64,000 nt of DNA, taken from NCBI RefSeq assembly GCF_002266435.3, contig NZ_CP029426.2, positions 6,664,001-6,728,000 on the forward strand, written 5' to 3'. Position 1 is the stretch's first letter; every line of letters starts with the position of its first letter. The translations under genes were made by a program, and so were the position numbers. Source of the stretch: Bradyrhizobium amphicarpaeae (GTDB lineage: Bacteria > Pseudomonadota > Alphaproteobacteria > Rhizobiales > Xanthobacteraceae). Positions 8,275-17,529 of the stretch are shown here, piece after piece. The notes below the pieces were generated by a model. The model saw nothing but the letters and a program-made list of their open reading frames with translations. It made no database searches and had not been told where the DNA came from.

Positions 8275-8787
8275 CTATTGCTCCAGCACCATCTGGCCGT
8301 TGGCGTACTCGAAGCGCTTCAGGCGGGAGAGGAAGGAGAGGCCGAGCAGGTTCTCCGACAGCGCCTCGTCGGGTAGCACCATGGCATCGACGTCGCGCAC
8401 GACCAGGCCCCCGACCTCGAGCATCGCAATGCGGGTGCGCGCAGCCTTGATGGTGCCGTTGGCGGTAGAGACGGTGGCGTTGTAGTCGCTGCGCGAGGGA
8501 CGCAGGCCGAAGCGGGCCGCCGAGGTCTCATTCAGCGCAACCACGGAGGCGCCGGTGTCGAGCATGAAGCCGATGCGCTGGCCGTCGATCCGGCCCTCGG
8601 TCTGGAAATGACCGCGGCCATCGCGGGAAATGGCGACGCTGCGGCCCCCGGCAGGCGTAGTCGCCGCAACGGCGACCGTGGTGCGCGGCACCGAGGTTGC
8701 GGAAGCCGAGCTCATCTTGTCCGCCATCTGCGCCATGAAGGTGCCGAGGCCGATCATGACGGCTGCGATGATCAGAATGTTACGCAT
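8275..8787 (-). CDS. Membrane-anchored retropepsin-like aspartic protease (clan AA, TIGR02281-like)
   Basis: The 170-residue protein has an N-terminal membrane anchor (about 2-20, 'RNILIIAAVMIGLGTFMAQM'), a variable linker, then one retroviral-type aspartic protease domain with 'FMLDTGASVVALNE' (catalytic Asp about 77) and 'NLLGLSFLSRLKRF', the characteristic end of the fold. A single domain means it must act as a dimer, as in retropepsins; the active site would face the periplasm. Start: ATG 8787 with a GGAAG-type site upstream; an in-frame start at 8808 is possible. Substrates are unknown for this family. Confidence 0.88.
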   Translation of the reverse strand: MRNILIIAAVMIGLGTFMAQMADKMSSASATSVPRTTVAVAATTPAGGRSVAISRDGRGHFQTEGRIDGQRIGFMLDTGASVVALNETSAARFGLRPSRSDYNATVSTANGTIKAARTRIAMLEVGGLVVRDVDAMVLPDEALSENLLGLSFLSRLKRFEYANGQMVLEQ

Positions 8788-8906
8788 CACACCACTTCCG
8801 AGCCGCAAAGCTCGATTTCACCACGCGACACGCCAGGCCGCGAGCTTTGCTGCGGCCAGAGCGACGCTATTTTGACGAAAAGGATGAGCGAACGGTTAAT
8901 GCGGCT

Positions 8907-11381
8907 TCAGGTGCCGCGCGGCTTGGCACGTCGGGTCGGCACTGCACTGGCCGGATCGTCCGGCCAGGGATGGCGGGGATAGCGGCCGCGCAGGTCGGAA
9001 CGGACGGCTGCGTAGCTGCCGCGCCAGAAGCCGGGAAGATCGCGCGTCACCTGCACCGGGCGCTGCGCCGGCGACAGCAATTCCAGCACCAGAGGTACCT
9101 TGCCGGCGGCGATCGAGGGATGGGTGTTGAGACCGAACAATTCCTGCAGCCGCACCGCGATGGTCGGCCCCTGCTCGGCCTCGTAGTCGATCGCGAGCAC
9201 GCTTCCGGTCGGCGCCTCGAAATGCGTCGGCGCCTCGCGCTCGAGCCGCGCGCGCATCTCCCACGGCAGCAGCGCCATCAGTGCATCCGAGAGATCCCCG
9301 GGCGAAATGTCCTTCAGCGCGATCTTGTCGTAGAGCGCCGGCACCAGCCAGTCGTCGCGCCGCGCGATCAATCCGTCGTCCGTGAGATCGGGCCAGCTGT
9401 CGCCCTCGGCCTTGCGCAGGAACATCACCCGGTCGCGCCATTGTTTGGCGGCCTTCGACCAGGGCAGCCGATCGAGGCCGGCGGCGATCAATCCGTCGGC
9501 GAGAATGCGCGCGGTGTCCTCCGAAGGCGACAGGGCCATCGTCGCTTCGGACAGCGTGATCGCATGCAGCACGCGCTTGCGCCGCGCGCGCAGCGCCATC
9601 GCGCCGCGATCGAACGAAATCTCGTCGGCGCTCTCGATGTGCTCGGCGAAATGCTGCTCGATCTCGTCTTCGCTGATCTGCGCCGCGAGCAGGATACGTC
9701 CGCTCGCCGCCGTGCCCGTCATCTCGCCGATCGCGATATAGGGCGCGCGGGCAAGCGAGGAGGTCTGCTCGACCGCGGCGCCGCGGCCGTTGGCAAGCAC
9801 GAAACTGCCGTTACCGCGATTGCGCGCGACGCGGTCCGGGAACGCATAGGCGAGCATCAAACCGGTCGAGAGATTCTCCTGCGACCCAGCCTTCTCGGAG
9901 GCCGCGACCTGCGAGGCCCAACGCCGCGCCAGATCGCGCGCGCTGGCGGCGCGCGGCGAGCGGTCGCGGCGGAACTGGTCGCGCCGGTGCTCGAGATCGA
10001 CGCTGTCGCCGCCAAGCCCGCGCTCGGTGATGATGGCTGCGATCTCGGCGGCGGCTTCGCCCTCGCCTGCGCGATGCGAATCCACGATCATGCGCGCCAG
10101 CCGCGGCGGCAGCGCCAGCGCACGCAGGCTTTTTCCCTCTGCGGTGATGCGGCCGTCGCCATCGAGTGCGTTGAGCTCTTCGAGCAGGCTTTTTGCCTCT
10201 TTCCACGCGGGCCCCGGCGGCGGATCGAGGAACGACAGCGCGGCGGGATCACTGACGCCCCATTGCGCGAGATCGAGCACCAGCGAGGACAGGTCGGCGC
10301 TGAGGATTTCCGGCTGAGTATAAGGCGCGAGCGAAGCCGTCTGCGGCTCGTCCCAGAGCCTGTAGCAGACACCCGGCTCGGTGCGGCCGGCACGGCCGCG
10401 ACGCTGGTCCACCGCCGCGCGCGAGGCCCGCACGGTCTCGAGCCGCGTCAGGCCGATGTCAGGCTCGTAGCGCGGCACGCGGGCAAGACCGGAATCGACC
10501 ACGATGCGCACACCTTCGATGGTGAGCGAGGTCTCCGCGATCGAGGTCGCCAGCACCACCTTGCGCATGCCTTTGGGGGCGGGCGAAATCGCACGGTCCT
10601 GCACGGCGGCGTCGAGCGCGCCGAACAGCGGCACGATCTCGATCGAGGCATCCCGCACGCGCTCGCTGAGGAAATTCTGGGTGCGGCGGATTTCGGCGGC
10701 GCCCGGCAGGAACGCCAGCACCGAGCCGCCGTCGGCGCGCAGGGCCGAGGCAATCGCATCCGCCATCTGCCGCTCGATCGGCGCATCGGCCTTGCGGCCG
10801 AGATAGCGCGTCTCGACGGGGAAGGCGCGACCTTCGCTCTCGACGACGGGTGCGTCACCCAGCAGCTTTGCGACGCGCGCACCATCGAGCGTTGCCGACA
10901 TCACGAGAATGCGGAGATCCTCGCGCAGCCCGGTTTGGGCGTCACGGGCCAGCGCCAGGCCCATGTCCGCATCGAGCGAGCGCTCGTGGAATTCGTCGAA
11001 CAGGACGGCGGCAACGCCTGACAGCTCAGGATCGTCGAGGATCTGGCGGGTGAAGATGCCCTCCGTTACCACCTCGATGCGGGTCGCGCGCGAGATCTTC
11101 GAGCCGAACCGGACGCGGTAGCCGACGGTCTCGCCGGCGCGTTCACCCAGCGATTTGGCCATGCGGTCGGCGCTGGCGCGCGCCGCAATACGCCGCGGCT
11201 CCAGCACGATGATCCTCTTGCCCTTCGCCCAGGGCACATCGAGCAACGCGAGCGGCACGCGCGTGGTCTTGCCGGCCCCGGGCGGCGCCACCAGCACGGC
11301 GGCGTTATGCGTCTCCATCGTGCGCGACAAATCGTCGAGCACGGCATCGATCGGGAGGGGCGTGTCGAAACTGCGGGGCAA
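8907..11381 (-). CDS. hrpB: ATP-dependent DExH-box helicase HrpB
   Basis: The 824-residue protein matches HrpB throughout. Motif I is 'APPGAGKTT' (about 32-40), motif II 'DEFHERS', motif III 'SATLDG' and motif VI 'QRRGRAGRTEPG'. A helicase-associated region and the C-terminal HrpB domain follow, containing 'LRIL.LPWEMRARLEREAPTHFEAPTGS'-like sequence. It belongs to the same DEAH group as mRNA helicases and is thought to act on RNA; its bacterial role is poorly defined. The start codon is TTG at 11381, chosen because family members begin 'SFDTPLPIDAVLDDL'; the next ATG (residue 22) would remove conserved sequence. Confidence 0.95.
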   Translation of the reverse strand: MPRSFDTPLPIDAVLDDLSRTMETHNAAVLVAPPGAGKTTRVPLALLDVPWAKGKRIIVLEPRRIAARASADRMAKSLGERAGETVGYRVRFGSKISRATRIEVVTEGIFTRQILDDPELSGVAAVLFDEFHERSLDADMGLALARDAQTGLREDLRILVMSATLDGARVAKLLGDAPVVESEGRAFPVETRYLGRKADAPIERQMADAIASALRADGGSVLAFLPGAAEIRRTQNFLSERVRDASIEIVPLFGALDAAVQDRAISPAPKGMRKVVLATSIAETSLTIEGVRIVVDSGLARVPRYEPDIGLTRLETVRASRAAVDQRRGRAGRTEPGVCYRLWDEPQTASLAPYTQPEILSADLSSLVLDLAQWGVSDPAALSFLDPPPGPAWKEAKSLLEELNALDGDGRITAEGKSLRALALPPRLARMIVDSHRAGEGEAAAEIAAIITERGLGGDSVDLEHRRDQFRRDRSPRAASARDLARRWASQVAASEKAGSQENLSTGLMLAYAFPDRVARNRGNGSFVLANGRGAAVEQTSSLARAPYIAIGEMTGTAASGRILLAAQISEDEIEQHFAEHIESADEISFDRGAMALRARRKRVLHAITLSEATMALSPSEDTARILADGLIAAGLDRLPWSKAAKQWRDRVMFLRKAEGDSWPDLTDDGLIARRDDWLVPALYDKIALKDISPGDLSDALMALLPWEMRARLEREAPTHFEAPTGSVLAIDYEAEQGPTIAVRLQELFGLNTHPSIAAGKVPLVLELLSPAQRPVQVTRDLPGFWRGSYAAVRSDLRGRYPRHPWPDDPASAVPTRRAKPRGT

Positions 11382-11393
11382 GACATGATCCCG

Positions 11394-11484
11394 TCGTCAT
11401 GCCCGACCTTGTGCCGGGCATCCACGTTCTTTCATCCGGCAGTGAACAAGACGTGGATGGCCGGGACAAGCCCGGCCATGACGG
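11394..11484. repeat. Dispersed palindromic repeat, family B
   Basis: It is an inverted pair: the left arm 'CGTCATGCCCGACCTTGTGC' with 'CGGGCATCCACG' and the right arm 'CGTGGATGGCCGGGACAAGC' with 'CCGGCCATGACGG'. The arms pair with each other to make a long hairpin. Other copies are at 42653-42740 and, more diverged, 40274-40358. It lies between the ugd and hrpB genes. Confidence 0.8.
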
Positions 11485-11510
11485 CTGTTCAAGGAGAATG
11501 TGTGTAACTG

Positions 11511-12827
11511 TCAGCCCTGCACCGGCGGCCGGCCAATGCTGTCATAGGTGAAGCCGGCGGCTTCCATCTCCTCGGGGCGATAGATGTTGCGCAAATCGAC
11601 GACTACGGGCTGCGCCATGACGGTCTTCAGCCGGTCGAGATCGAGCGCGCGGAACTGCACCCATTCGGTGACGATGACGAGCGCATCGGCACCTTGCGCG
11701 CAGGAATAGGCGTCCTCGCAATAGGTGATGTCCGGCAACTCGCTCTTGGCCTGCTCCATGCCGACGGGATCGAACGCCTTGACCTTCGCACCCATGTCGA
11801 TCAGGCCCGTCACCAGCGGGATCGACGGCGCATCGCGCATGTCGTCGGTGTCGGGCTTGAACGTAAGGCCGAGCACGGCGACGGTCTTGCCGCGCAGATT
11901 GCCGCCGAGCGCCTGGCTCACTTTCCGCGCCATCGCGCGCTTGCGGTTCTCGTTGACCGCCAGCACGGATTCTACGATGCGCAGGGAGACGTCGTAATCC
12001 TGCGCAATCTTGATCAGCGCCTTGGTGTCCTTCGGGAAGCACGAGCCGCCGAAGCCCGGACCGGCATGCAGGAACTTGGTGCCGATGCGATTGTCCAGCC
12101 CGATGCCGCGCGCGACCTCCTGCACGTTGGCGCCGGCCTTTTCGGAGAGATCGGCGATCTCGTTGATGAAGGTGATCTTGGTGGCGAGAAACGCGTTGGC
12201 GGCGTATTTGATCATCTCGGCGGTGCGGCGTTCGGTGAACATCAGCGGCGCCTGGTTCAGCGACAGCGGGCGGTAGATGTCGCCCATCACCTTGCGGCCG
12301 CGCTCGTCGGAGGTGCCGACCACGACGCGATCGGGGAACTTGAAGTCGCGGATCGCCGCGCCCTCGCGCAAGAATTCCGGATTGGAGGCAACCACGACGT
12401 CGGCGTTGGGATTGGTCTCGCGGATGATGCGCTCGACCTCGTCGCCGGTGCCGACAGGCACGGTCGACTTCGTCACCACGACGGTGAAGCCGGACAGCGA
12501 CCGCGCGATCTCTTTCGCTGCGGCGTAAACATAGGACAGATCGGCGTGGCCGTCGCCACGGCGAGACGGCGTGCCGACAGCGATGAACACGGCATCGGCA
12601 TCCGCGACCGGTTTGGAGAGGTCAGTGGTGAAGTCGAGCCGCTTGGCCTTGACGTTGGTCGCAACCAGCTCGTCGAGGCCCGGCTCATAGATCGGGATCT
12701 CGCCGCGATGAAGCGCCGCGATCTTCTTCTCGTCCTTGTCGACGCAGGTGACGTCGTGACCGAAATCCGCAAAGCAGGCCCCGGACACCAGTCCCACATA
12801 GCCCGTGCCGATCATCGCGATGCGCAT
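11511..12827 (-). CDS. ugd: UDP-glucose 6-dehydrogenase
   Basis: The 438-residue enzyme oxidises UDP-glucose to UDP-glucuronate with two NAD+, supplying precursors for capsule, LPS and exopolysaccharide. The N-terminal Rossmann motif is 'MIGTGYVGLVSG', the middle helix carries 'KYAANAFLATKITFINEIADL' and the catalytic thiol is Cys263 in 'GPGFGGSCFPKD'; the C-terminal Rossmann domain begins near 'GKTVAVLGLTFKPDTDDMRDAPS'. The ATG at 12827 starts directly at the Rossmann fold ('MRIAMIG'), so longer frames to 13049 are rejected. It is divergent from the acyltransferase gene across a 203-bp gap. Confidence 0.97.
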   Translation of the reverse strand: MRIAMIGTGYVGLVSGACFADFGHDVTCVDKDEKKIAALHRGEIPIYEPGLDELVATNVKAKRLDFTTDLSKPVADADAVFIAVGTPSRRGDGHADLSYVYAAAKEIARSLSGFTVVVTKSTVPVGTGDEVERIIRETNPNADVVVASNPEFLREGAAIRDFKFPDRVVVGTSDERGRKVMGDIYRPLSLNQAPLMFTERRTAEMIKYAANAFLATKITFINEIADLSEKAGANVQEVARGIGLDNRIGTKFLHAGPGFGGSCFPKDTKALIKIAQDYDVSLRIVESVLAVNENRKRAMARKVSQALGGNLRGKTVAVLGLTFKPDTDDMRDAPSIPLVTGLIDMGAKVKAFDPVGMEQAKSELPDITYCEDAYSCAQGADALVIVTEWVQFRALDLDRLKTVMAQPVVVDLRNIYRPEEMEAAGFTYDSIGRPPVQG

Positions 12828-13030
12828 GAAAATCCCTGTTGCAGATTGGTTAACGAAAATGAAACCCCGACGCGGGGGCGGTTTAGCATTTTCCCGAGGG
12901 GAAGGAACAGTCCGCATCGAAAAAAGCGGCACGGGAAGTGAATCGGTAAAGAAGTGGGAAACCGTGCAGGCCCCACACTGCCCCACACCCGAACAGGGCG
13001 GGCGGAACATGCCTCGAAAAGAGACACGAC

Positions 13031-14098
13031 ATGACACCATCAGGCACAATCGCAGGCAGCGGAGGCGTCAACGCCACGGCTGACGCGCGTGTCGACTGGG
13101 TCGACTACGCCAAGGGCATTTGCATCATCATGGTCGTGATGATGCATTCGGTGCTGGGGGTCGAGCTCGCCGCCGGCCAAACTGGCTTCATGCATGTTCT
13201 CGTGGCCTTCGCAAAGCCGTTCCGGATGCCGGATTTCTTCCTGATCTCGGGCCTGTTCCTGCCGCTGGTGATCGACCGTGACTGGCGAACCTATCTCGAC
13301 CGCAAGGTGGTGCATTTCGCCTATTTCTATGTCGTCTGGGTGACAATCCAGTTCGGCTTCAAGGCGCCCGCCTTCGCGGCGGAGACGGGCTGGCAGCACG
13401 TTGGCCTCCTGTATCTGGAATCCTTCGTCGAGCCGTTCGGCACGCTGTGGTTCATCTATCTGCTGCCGGTCTTCTTCGTCGTCACAAAACTGACACGCAA
13501 ATTCCCGCCGCTCGTGATCTGGCTCGTCGCCGCCGCACTGGAGACGGCCCGCATCTCGACCGGCTGGACCGCGATCGACGAGTTCTGCTCGCGCTTCGTC
13601 TATTTCTATTCGGGCTATCTGTTCGCGCCTTACGTGTTCGCGGTGTCGGATCGCGCGCGGAAACATCCCGCCCTTGCACTTGCAGCGCTCGCGACCTGGG
13701 CGCTGGTCAATGCCGGCCTGGTCGCATCGGGGGCCAGCGAGTGGAAGATCATCTCGCTCGTGCTCGGTTTTGCCGGCGCCTGCGCCATCATCACGATGGG
13801 CACGCTGCTCGCGCGCGCGCAGTGGCTGAACTTTTTCCGCTTCTGCGGCGAGCATTCGATCGTGATCTATCTCGCCTTCTTCCTGCCGATGGCCGCGACA
13901 CGGACGCTGCTGCTGCGCACCGGCATCATTCCCGACATCGGCACGGTGTCGCTGATCGTCACCGTCGCCGGCGTGCTCGGCGCGCTCGCGATCTGGCAGG
14001 TGGCGCTGCGGCTCGGCGGCAATTTCCTGTTCGAGCGCCCGGATACGTTCTGGATCGCGCCGAAGAAAGCCGGCGCCATGTTGCAGGCGGCGGAGTAG
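13031..14098 (+). CDS. Acyltransferase family 3 membrane protein
   Basis: The 355-residue polytopic protein has about ten membrane helices. The N-terminus has the family's hallmark 'DYAKGICIIMVVMMHS' (the catalytic His of acyltransferase-3/OpgC/NodX-type enzymes is the one in this 'MMHS' stretch), followed by 'FRMPDFFLISGLFLP'. Such enzymes transfer O-acetyl or other acyl groups to polysaccharides or lipids at the inner membrane. It is divergent from ugd, which fits, but does not prove, modification of a surface polysaccharide. It starts at ATG 13031 after a purine-rich GAAAAGAGA. Confidence 0.85.
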   Translation: MTPSGTIAGSGGVNATADARVDWVDYAKGICIIMVVMMHSVLGVELAAGQTGFMHVLVAFAKPFRMPDFFLISGLFLPLVIDRDWRTYLDRKVVHFAYFYVVWVTIQFGFKAPAFAAETGWQHVGLLYLESFVEPFGTLWFIYLLPVFFVVTKLTRKFPPLVIWLVAAALETARISTGWTAIDEFCSRFVYFYSGYLFAPYVFAVSDRARKHPALALAALATWALVNAGLVASGASEWKIISLVLGFAGACAIITMGTLLARAQWLNFFRFCGEHSIVIYLAFFLPMAATRTLLLRTGIIPDIGTVSLIVTVAGVLGALAIWQVALRLGGNFLFERPDTFWIAPKKAGAMLQAAE

Positions 14099-14247
14099 CT
14101 GTCGTCCCTGCGAACGCAGGGACCCATACCGCGTGATTTATCGATAGATTGCGGTCTCCGTAACTAGCCTAGTCACTGCCAGTCCTCGCCAAACTCCTCC
14201 CCGTGGTTATGGGTCCCGGATCTGCGCTCCGCTTGTCCGGGACGACA
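14099..14247. repeat. Composite intergenic repeats (family C related)
   Basis: The gap between the acyltransferase gene and polA starts with a small palindrome (GTCCCTGCGAACGCAGGGAC). It then contains a family C-like arm 'GGGTCCCGGATCTGCGCTCC' followed by 'GCTTGTCCGGGACGAC'. No gene is apparent in the 223-bp gap. Confidence 0.6.
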
Positions 14248-14321
14248 TTGCGTGTGGGAATCCGCCCAAAAATCCCCCTCACGAGGCTGTCAAAGCCCGC
14301 AAAAATTCATACATTGCGGCC

Positions 14322-17300
14322 ATGCCCAAAAGCTCCCCGAAGACCTCCGCCAAGGCTGATACCAAGGCCTCCGTTGACACCAAATCCGCCGCGCCAGCTG
14401 CTGCCAAACCGGTTGCGGCCAAGGCGGCGGGCAAGGGCGACCACATCTTCCTGGTCGACGGTTCCGGCTACATCTTCCGCGCCTACCACGCGCTGCCGCC
14501 GCTCAACCGCAAGTCCGACGGGCTGCAGGTCAACGCCGTGCTCGGCTTCTGCAACATGCTGTGGAAGCTGCTCCGCGACATGCCCGCCGACAACCGGCCG
14601 ACGCATCTGGCCATCGTGTTCGACAAGTCCGAGGTCACCTTTCGCAACAACATCTATCCCGAGTACAAGGCGCACCGGCCGCCGGCGCCTGACGATCTGA
14701 TCCCGCAATTCGCACTGATCCGCGAAGCGGTGCGCGCCTTCGACCTGCCCTGCCTGGAACAAGGCGGCTTCGAGGCCGACGACCTGATCGCGACCTATGC
14801 GCGGCAAGCCAGCGAACGCGGCGCCACCACGACCATCGTGTCCTCCGACAAGGATCTGATGCAGCTCGTGAACGACAAGATCATGATGTACGACACCATG
14901 AAGGATCGCCGCATCGGCATCCCCGAGGTGATCGAGAAGTTCGGCGTGCCCCCGGAGAAGGTGGTCGAGGTGCAGGCGCTGGCCGGCGACTCCACCGACA
15001 ACGTGCCCGGCGTGCCGGGCATCGGCATCAAGACCGCCGCGCAGCTGATCACCGAATATGGCGACCTCGAGCAATTGCTGTTCCGCGCCACCGAAATCAA
15101 GCAACCGAAGCGGCGCGAGGCGCTGATCGAGAATGCCGAGAAGGCGCGAATCTCGCGCAAGCTGGTGCTGCTCGACGACAAGGTGAAGCTGGACGTGCCG
15201 CTGGACGATCTCGCCGTCCACGAGCCCGACGCGCGCAAGCTGATTGCCTTCCTAAAGGCGATGGAATTCACCACGCTGACGCGCCGTGTCGCCGACTACT
15301 CCCAGATCGACCCCGCCAACGTCGATGCCGATGCGAGCAACAGCAGCGGCGCCAGGGCCGGCGACGGCGCCGCCAAGGCGAAATCGTCCGAGGCTTCCGG
15401 CGATCTCTTCGCCGCGCCTGCGGCCACCGCAACAGGCGGCGACAAGGGCGACAAGGGGGCGAGCCTGAAGGGCGCGCCGATCTCCCTGGCCGCCGCGCGC
15501 GAAGAGGCGCTGCGCAAGCTTCCAGTCGATCGCGACAAATATCAAACGATCAAGTCGCTCAAGGAGCTCAACGGCTTCATTGCGCGCATCCACGATGCCG
15601 GTCATGTCGCAGTCGAGATCCGCGGAAATTCGATCGATCCGATGCAGGCCGACCTCTGCGGCATCGCGCTGTCGCTGGCGCCGAACGAGGCCTGCTATGT
15701 GCCGCTGGCGCACAAGCAAGCTGGCGGCGGCGCCGGCCTGTTCGACGCCGGCCTCGCGCCCGATCAGGTCAAGCATGCCGATGCGATCGAGGCGCTGCGG
15801 CCGGTGCTGGAATCGGCGGGCATTCTCAAGATCGGCTTCGATCTCAAATTCACCGCCGTCATGCTGGCGCAGCACGGCATCACCTTGCGCAACACCGACG
15901 ATGCGCAGCTGATCTCCTATGTGCTCGATGCCGGCCGCGGCTCGCATGCGATCGAATCACTGTCCGAGCGCTGGTTCGGCCACGCCATGCTGAAGGAGAG
16001 CGAACTGCTCGGTAGCGGCAAGGGCAAGATCACCTTCGACCAGGTGCCGATCGACAAGGCCGCGGCGCTGTCGGCCGAAGGCGCCGACATGGCCTTGCGT
16101 GCCTGGCGCGTGCTGAAGCCGCGCCTGGTCGCCGAGCATATGACCACGGTCTACGAGACGCTGGAGCGGCCGCTGGTGTCGGTGCTTGCGCGCATGGAAC
16201 GGCGCGGCATCTCGATCGACCGCCAGGTGCTGTCGCGGCTCTCCGGTGACTTCGCCCAGACGGCGGCACGCGTCGAGGCCGAGATCCAGGAGATCGCAGG
16301 CGAGCCGGTCAATGTCGGCAGCCCCAAGCAGATCGGCGACATCCTGTTCGGCAAGATGGGCTTATCGGGCGGCACCAAGACCAAGACCGGCGCGTGGTCC
16401 ACCACCGCCCAGGTGCTCGACGAGCTCGCCGAGCAGGGCCACGATTTTCCGCGCAAGATCCTGGAGTGGCGCCAGGTCTCGAAACTGAAATCGACCTATA
16501 CCGACGCGCTGCCGACCTATGTCAATCCGCAGACCCATCGCGTGCACACGACCTACGCGCTGGCCGCGACCACGACGGGCCGGCTGTCGTCGAACGAGCC
16601 GAACCTGCAGAACATCCCTGTTCGTACCGAGGACGGCCGCAAGATCCGTCGCGCTTTCATCGCGACACCGGGGCACAAGCTGGTCTCCGCCGACTATTCG
16701 CAGATCGAACTCAGGCTACTCGCCGAGATCGCCGACATTCCCGTGCTGAAGCAGGCATTCAAGGACGGGCTCGACATTCACGCCATGACCGCGTCGGAAA
16801 TGTTCGGGGTGCCGATCAAGGGCATGCCGAGCGAGATTCGCCGCCGCGCCAAGGCGATCAATTTCGGCATCATCTACGGCATCTCGGCCTTCGGCCTCGC
16901 CAACCAGCTCGGCATCGCGCGCGAGGAGGCCTCGGCCTACATCAAGAAATATTTCGAGCGCTTCCCCGGCATCCGCGCCTACATGGACGAGACGCGCAAC
17001 TTCTGCCGCAGCCATGGCTACGTCACCACGCTGTTCGGCCGCAAGATGCACTACCCCGACATCAAGGCCTCCAATGCCTCGGTGCGCGCCTTCAACGAGC
17101 GCGCCGCGATCAATGCCCGGCTGCAGGGCACCGCGGCCGACATCATCCGACGCGCCATGACCCGCGTCGAGGATGCGCTCGCCGAGAAGAAGCTGTCGGC
17201 GCAGATGCTGCTGCAGGTGCATGACGAATTGATCTTCGAGGTGCCCGACGCCGAAGTCGAGGCGACGCTGCCGGTCGTGCAGCACGTGATGCAGGACGCG

Positions 17301-17378
17301 CCGTTCCCGGCCGTGCTGCTCTCGGTGCCGCTGCATGTGGATGCGCGCGCCGCGAACAATTGGGACGAGGCGCATTGA
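14322..17378 (+). CDS. polA: DNA polymerase I with an inactivated proofreading site
   Basis: The 1018-residue PolA has a basic Ala/Lys-rich N-terminal extension (1-39) and a 5'-nuclease domain (about 40-330, 'FLVDGSGYIFRAYHALPPL', 'GFEADDLIATYA', 'GDSTDNVPGVPGIG'). A low-complexity linker (about 335-385), a 3'-5' exonuclease-like domain (about 405-605) and a polymerase domain follow. The polymerase domain has motif A 'DYSQIELRLLAEI' (Asp791), motif B 'RRRAKAINFGIIYG' and motif C 'VHDELIFEV'. In the exonuclease-like domain the E. coli catalytic positions Asp355, Glu357, Asp424, Tyr497 and Asp501 align by eye to Glu432, Arg434, Thr511, Leu583 and Gly587, so proofreading is probably absent. It acts in gap filling, Okazaki fragment maturation and repair. 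Confidence 0.96.
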   Translation: MPKSSPKTSAKADTKASVDTKSAAPAAAKPVAAKAAGKGDHIFLVDGSGYIFRAYHALPPLNRKSDGLQVNAVLGFCNMLWKLLRDMPADNRPTHLAIVFDKSEVTFRNNIYPEYKAHRPPAPDDLIPQFALIREAVRAFDLPCLEQGGFEADDLIATYARQASERGATTTIVSSDKDLMQLVNDKIMMYDTMKDRRIGIPEVIEKFGVPPEKVVEVQALAGDSTDNVPGVPGIGIKTAAQLITEYGDLEQLLFRATEIKQPKRREALIENAEKARISRKLVLLDDKVKLDVPLDDLAVHEPDARKLIAFLKAMEFTTLTRRVADYSQIDPANVDADASNSSGARAGDGAAKAKSSEASGDLFAAPAATATGGDKGDKGASLKGAPISLAAAREEALRKLPVDRDKYQTIKSLKELNGFIARIHDAGHVAVEIRGNSIDPMQADLCGIALSLAPNEACYVPLAHKQAGGGAGLFDAGLAPDQVKHADAIEALRPVLESAGILKIGFDLKFTAVMLAQHGITLRNTDDAQLISYVLDAGRGSHAIESLSERWFGHAMLKESELLGSGKGKITFDQVPIDKAAALSAEGADMALRAWRVLKPRLVAEHMTTVYETLERPLVSVLARMERRGISIDRQVLSRLSGDFAQTAARVEAEIQEIAGEPVNVGSPKQIGDILFGKMGLSGGTKTKTGAWSTTAQVLDELAEQGHDFPRKILEWRQVSKLKSTYTDALPTYVNPQTHRVHTTYALAATTTGRLSSNEPNLQNIPVRTEDGRKIRRAFIATPGHKLVSADYSQIELRLLAEIADIPVLKQAFKDGLDIHAMTASEMFGVPIKGMPSEIRRRAKAINFGIIYGISAFGLANQLGIAREEASAYIKKYFERFPGIRAYMDETRNFCRSHGYVTTLFGRKMHYPDIKASNASVRAFNERAAINARLQGTAADIIRRAMTRVEDALAEKKLSAQMLLQVHDELIFEVPDAEVEATLPVVQHVMQDAPFPAVLLSVPLHVDARAANNWDEAH

Positions 17379-17388
17379 TGCTGCTTTC

Positions 17389-17441
17389 TGGGTCCCGGCT
17401 CTGTGGCGCATCGTTTCACGCTGCGCCACGTCCGGGACACG
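17389..17441. repeat. Dispersed repeat, family C (single arm)
   Basis: 'GGGTCCCGGCTCTGTGGCGC' then 'TTCACGCTGCGCCACGTCCGGGACACGAG' forms an imperfect stem right after the polA stop. The same family occurs at 19721-19850, 20788-20903 and 34701-34841. Confidence 0.65.
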
Positions 17442-17529
17442 AGAGCTGAATTGTCCTCCGAGCAATTGCGCGATGGCGAGGTGCCCCCTCGCAGATTAGA
17501 ACCGAGCCATCTCGTGCACCGGTTCGCTC

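Noticed and set aside
8847..11021. Open plus-strand frame of 724 codons opposite hrpB
   Set aside because: Antisense artefact; the hrpB motifs are on the minus strand.
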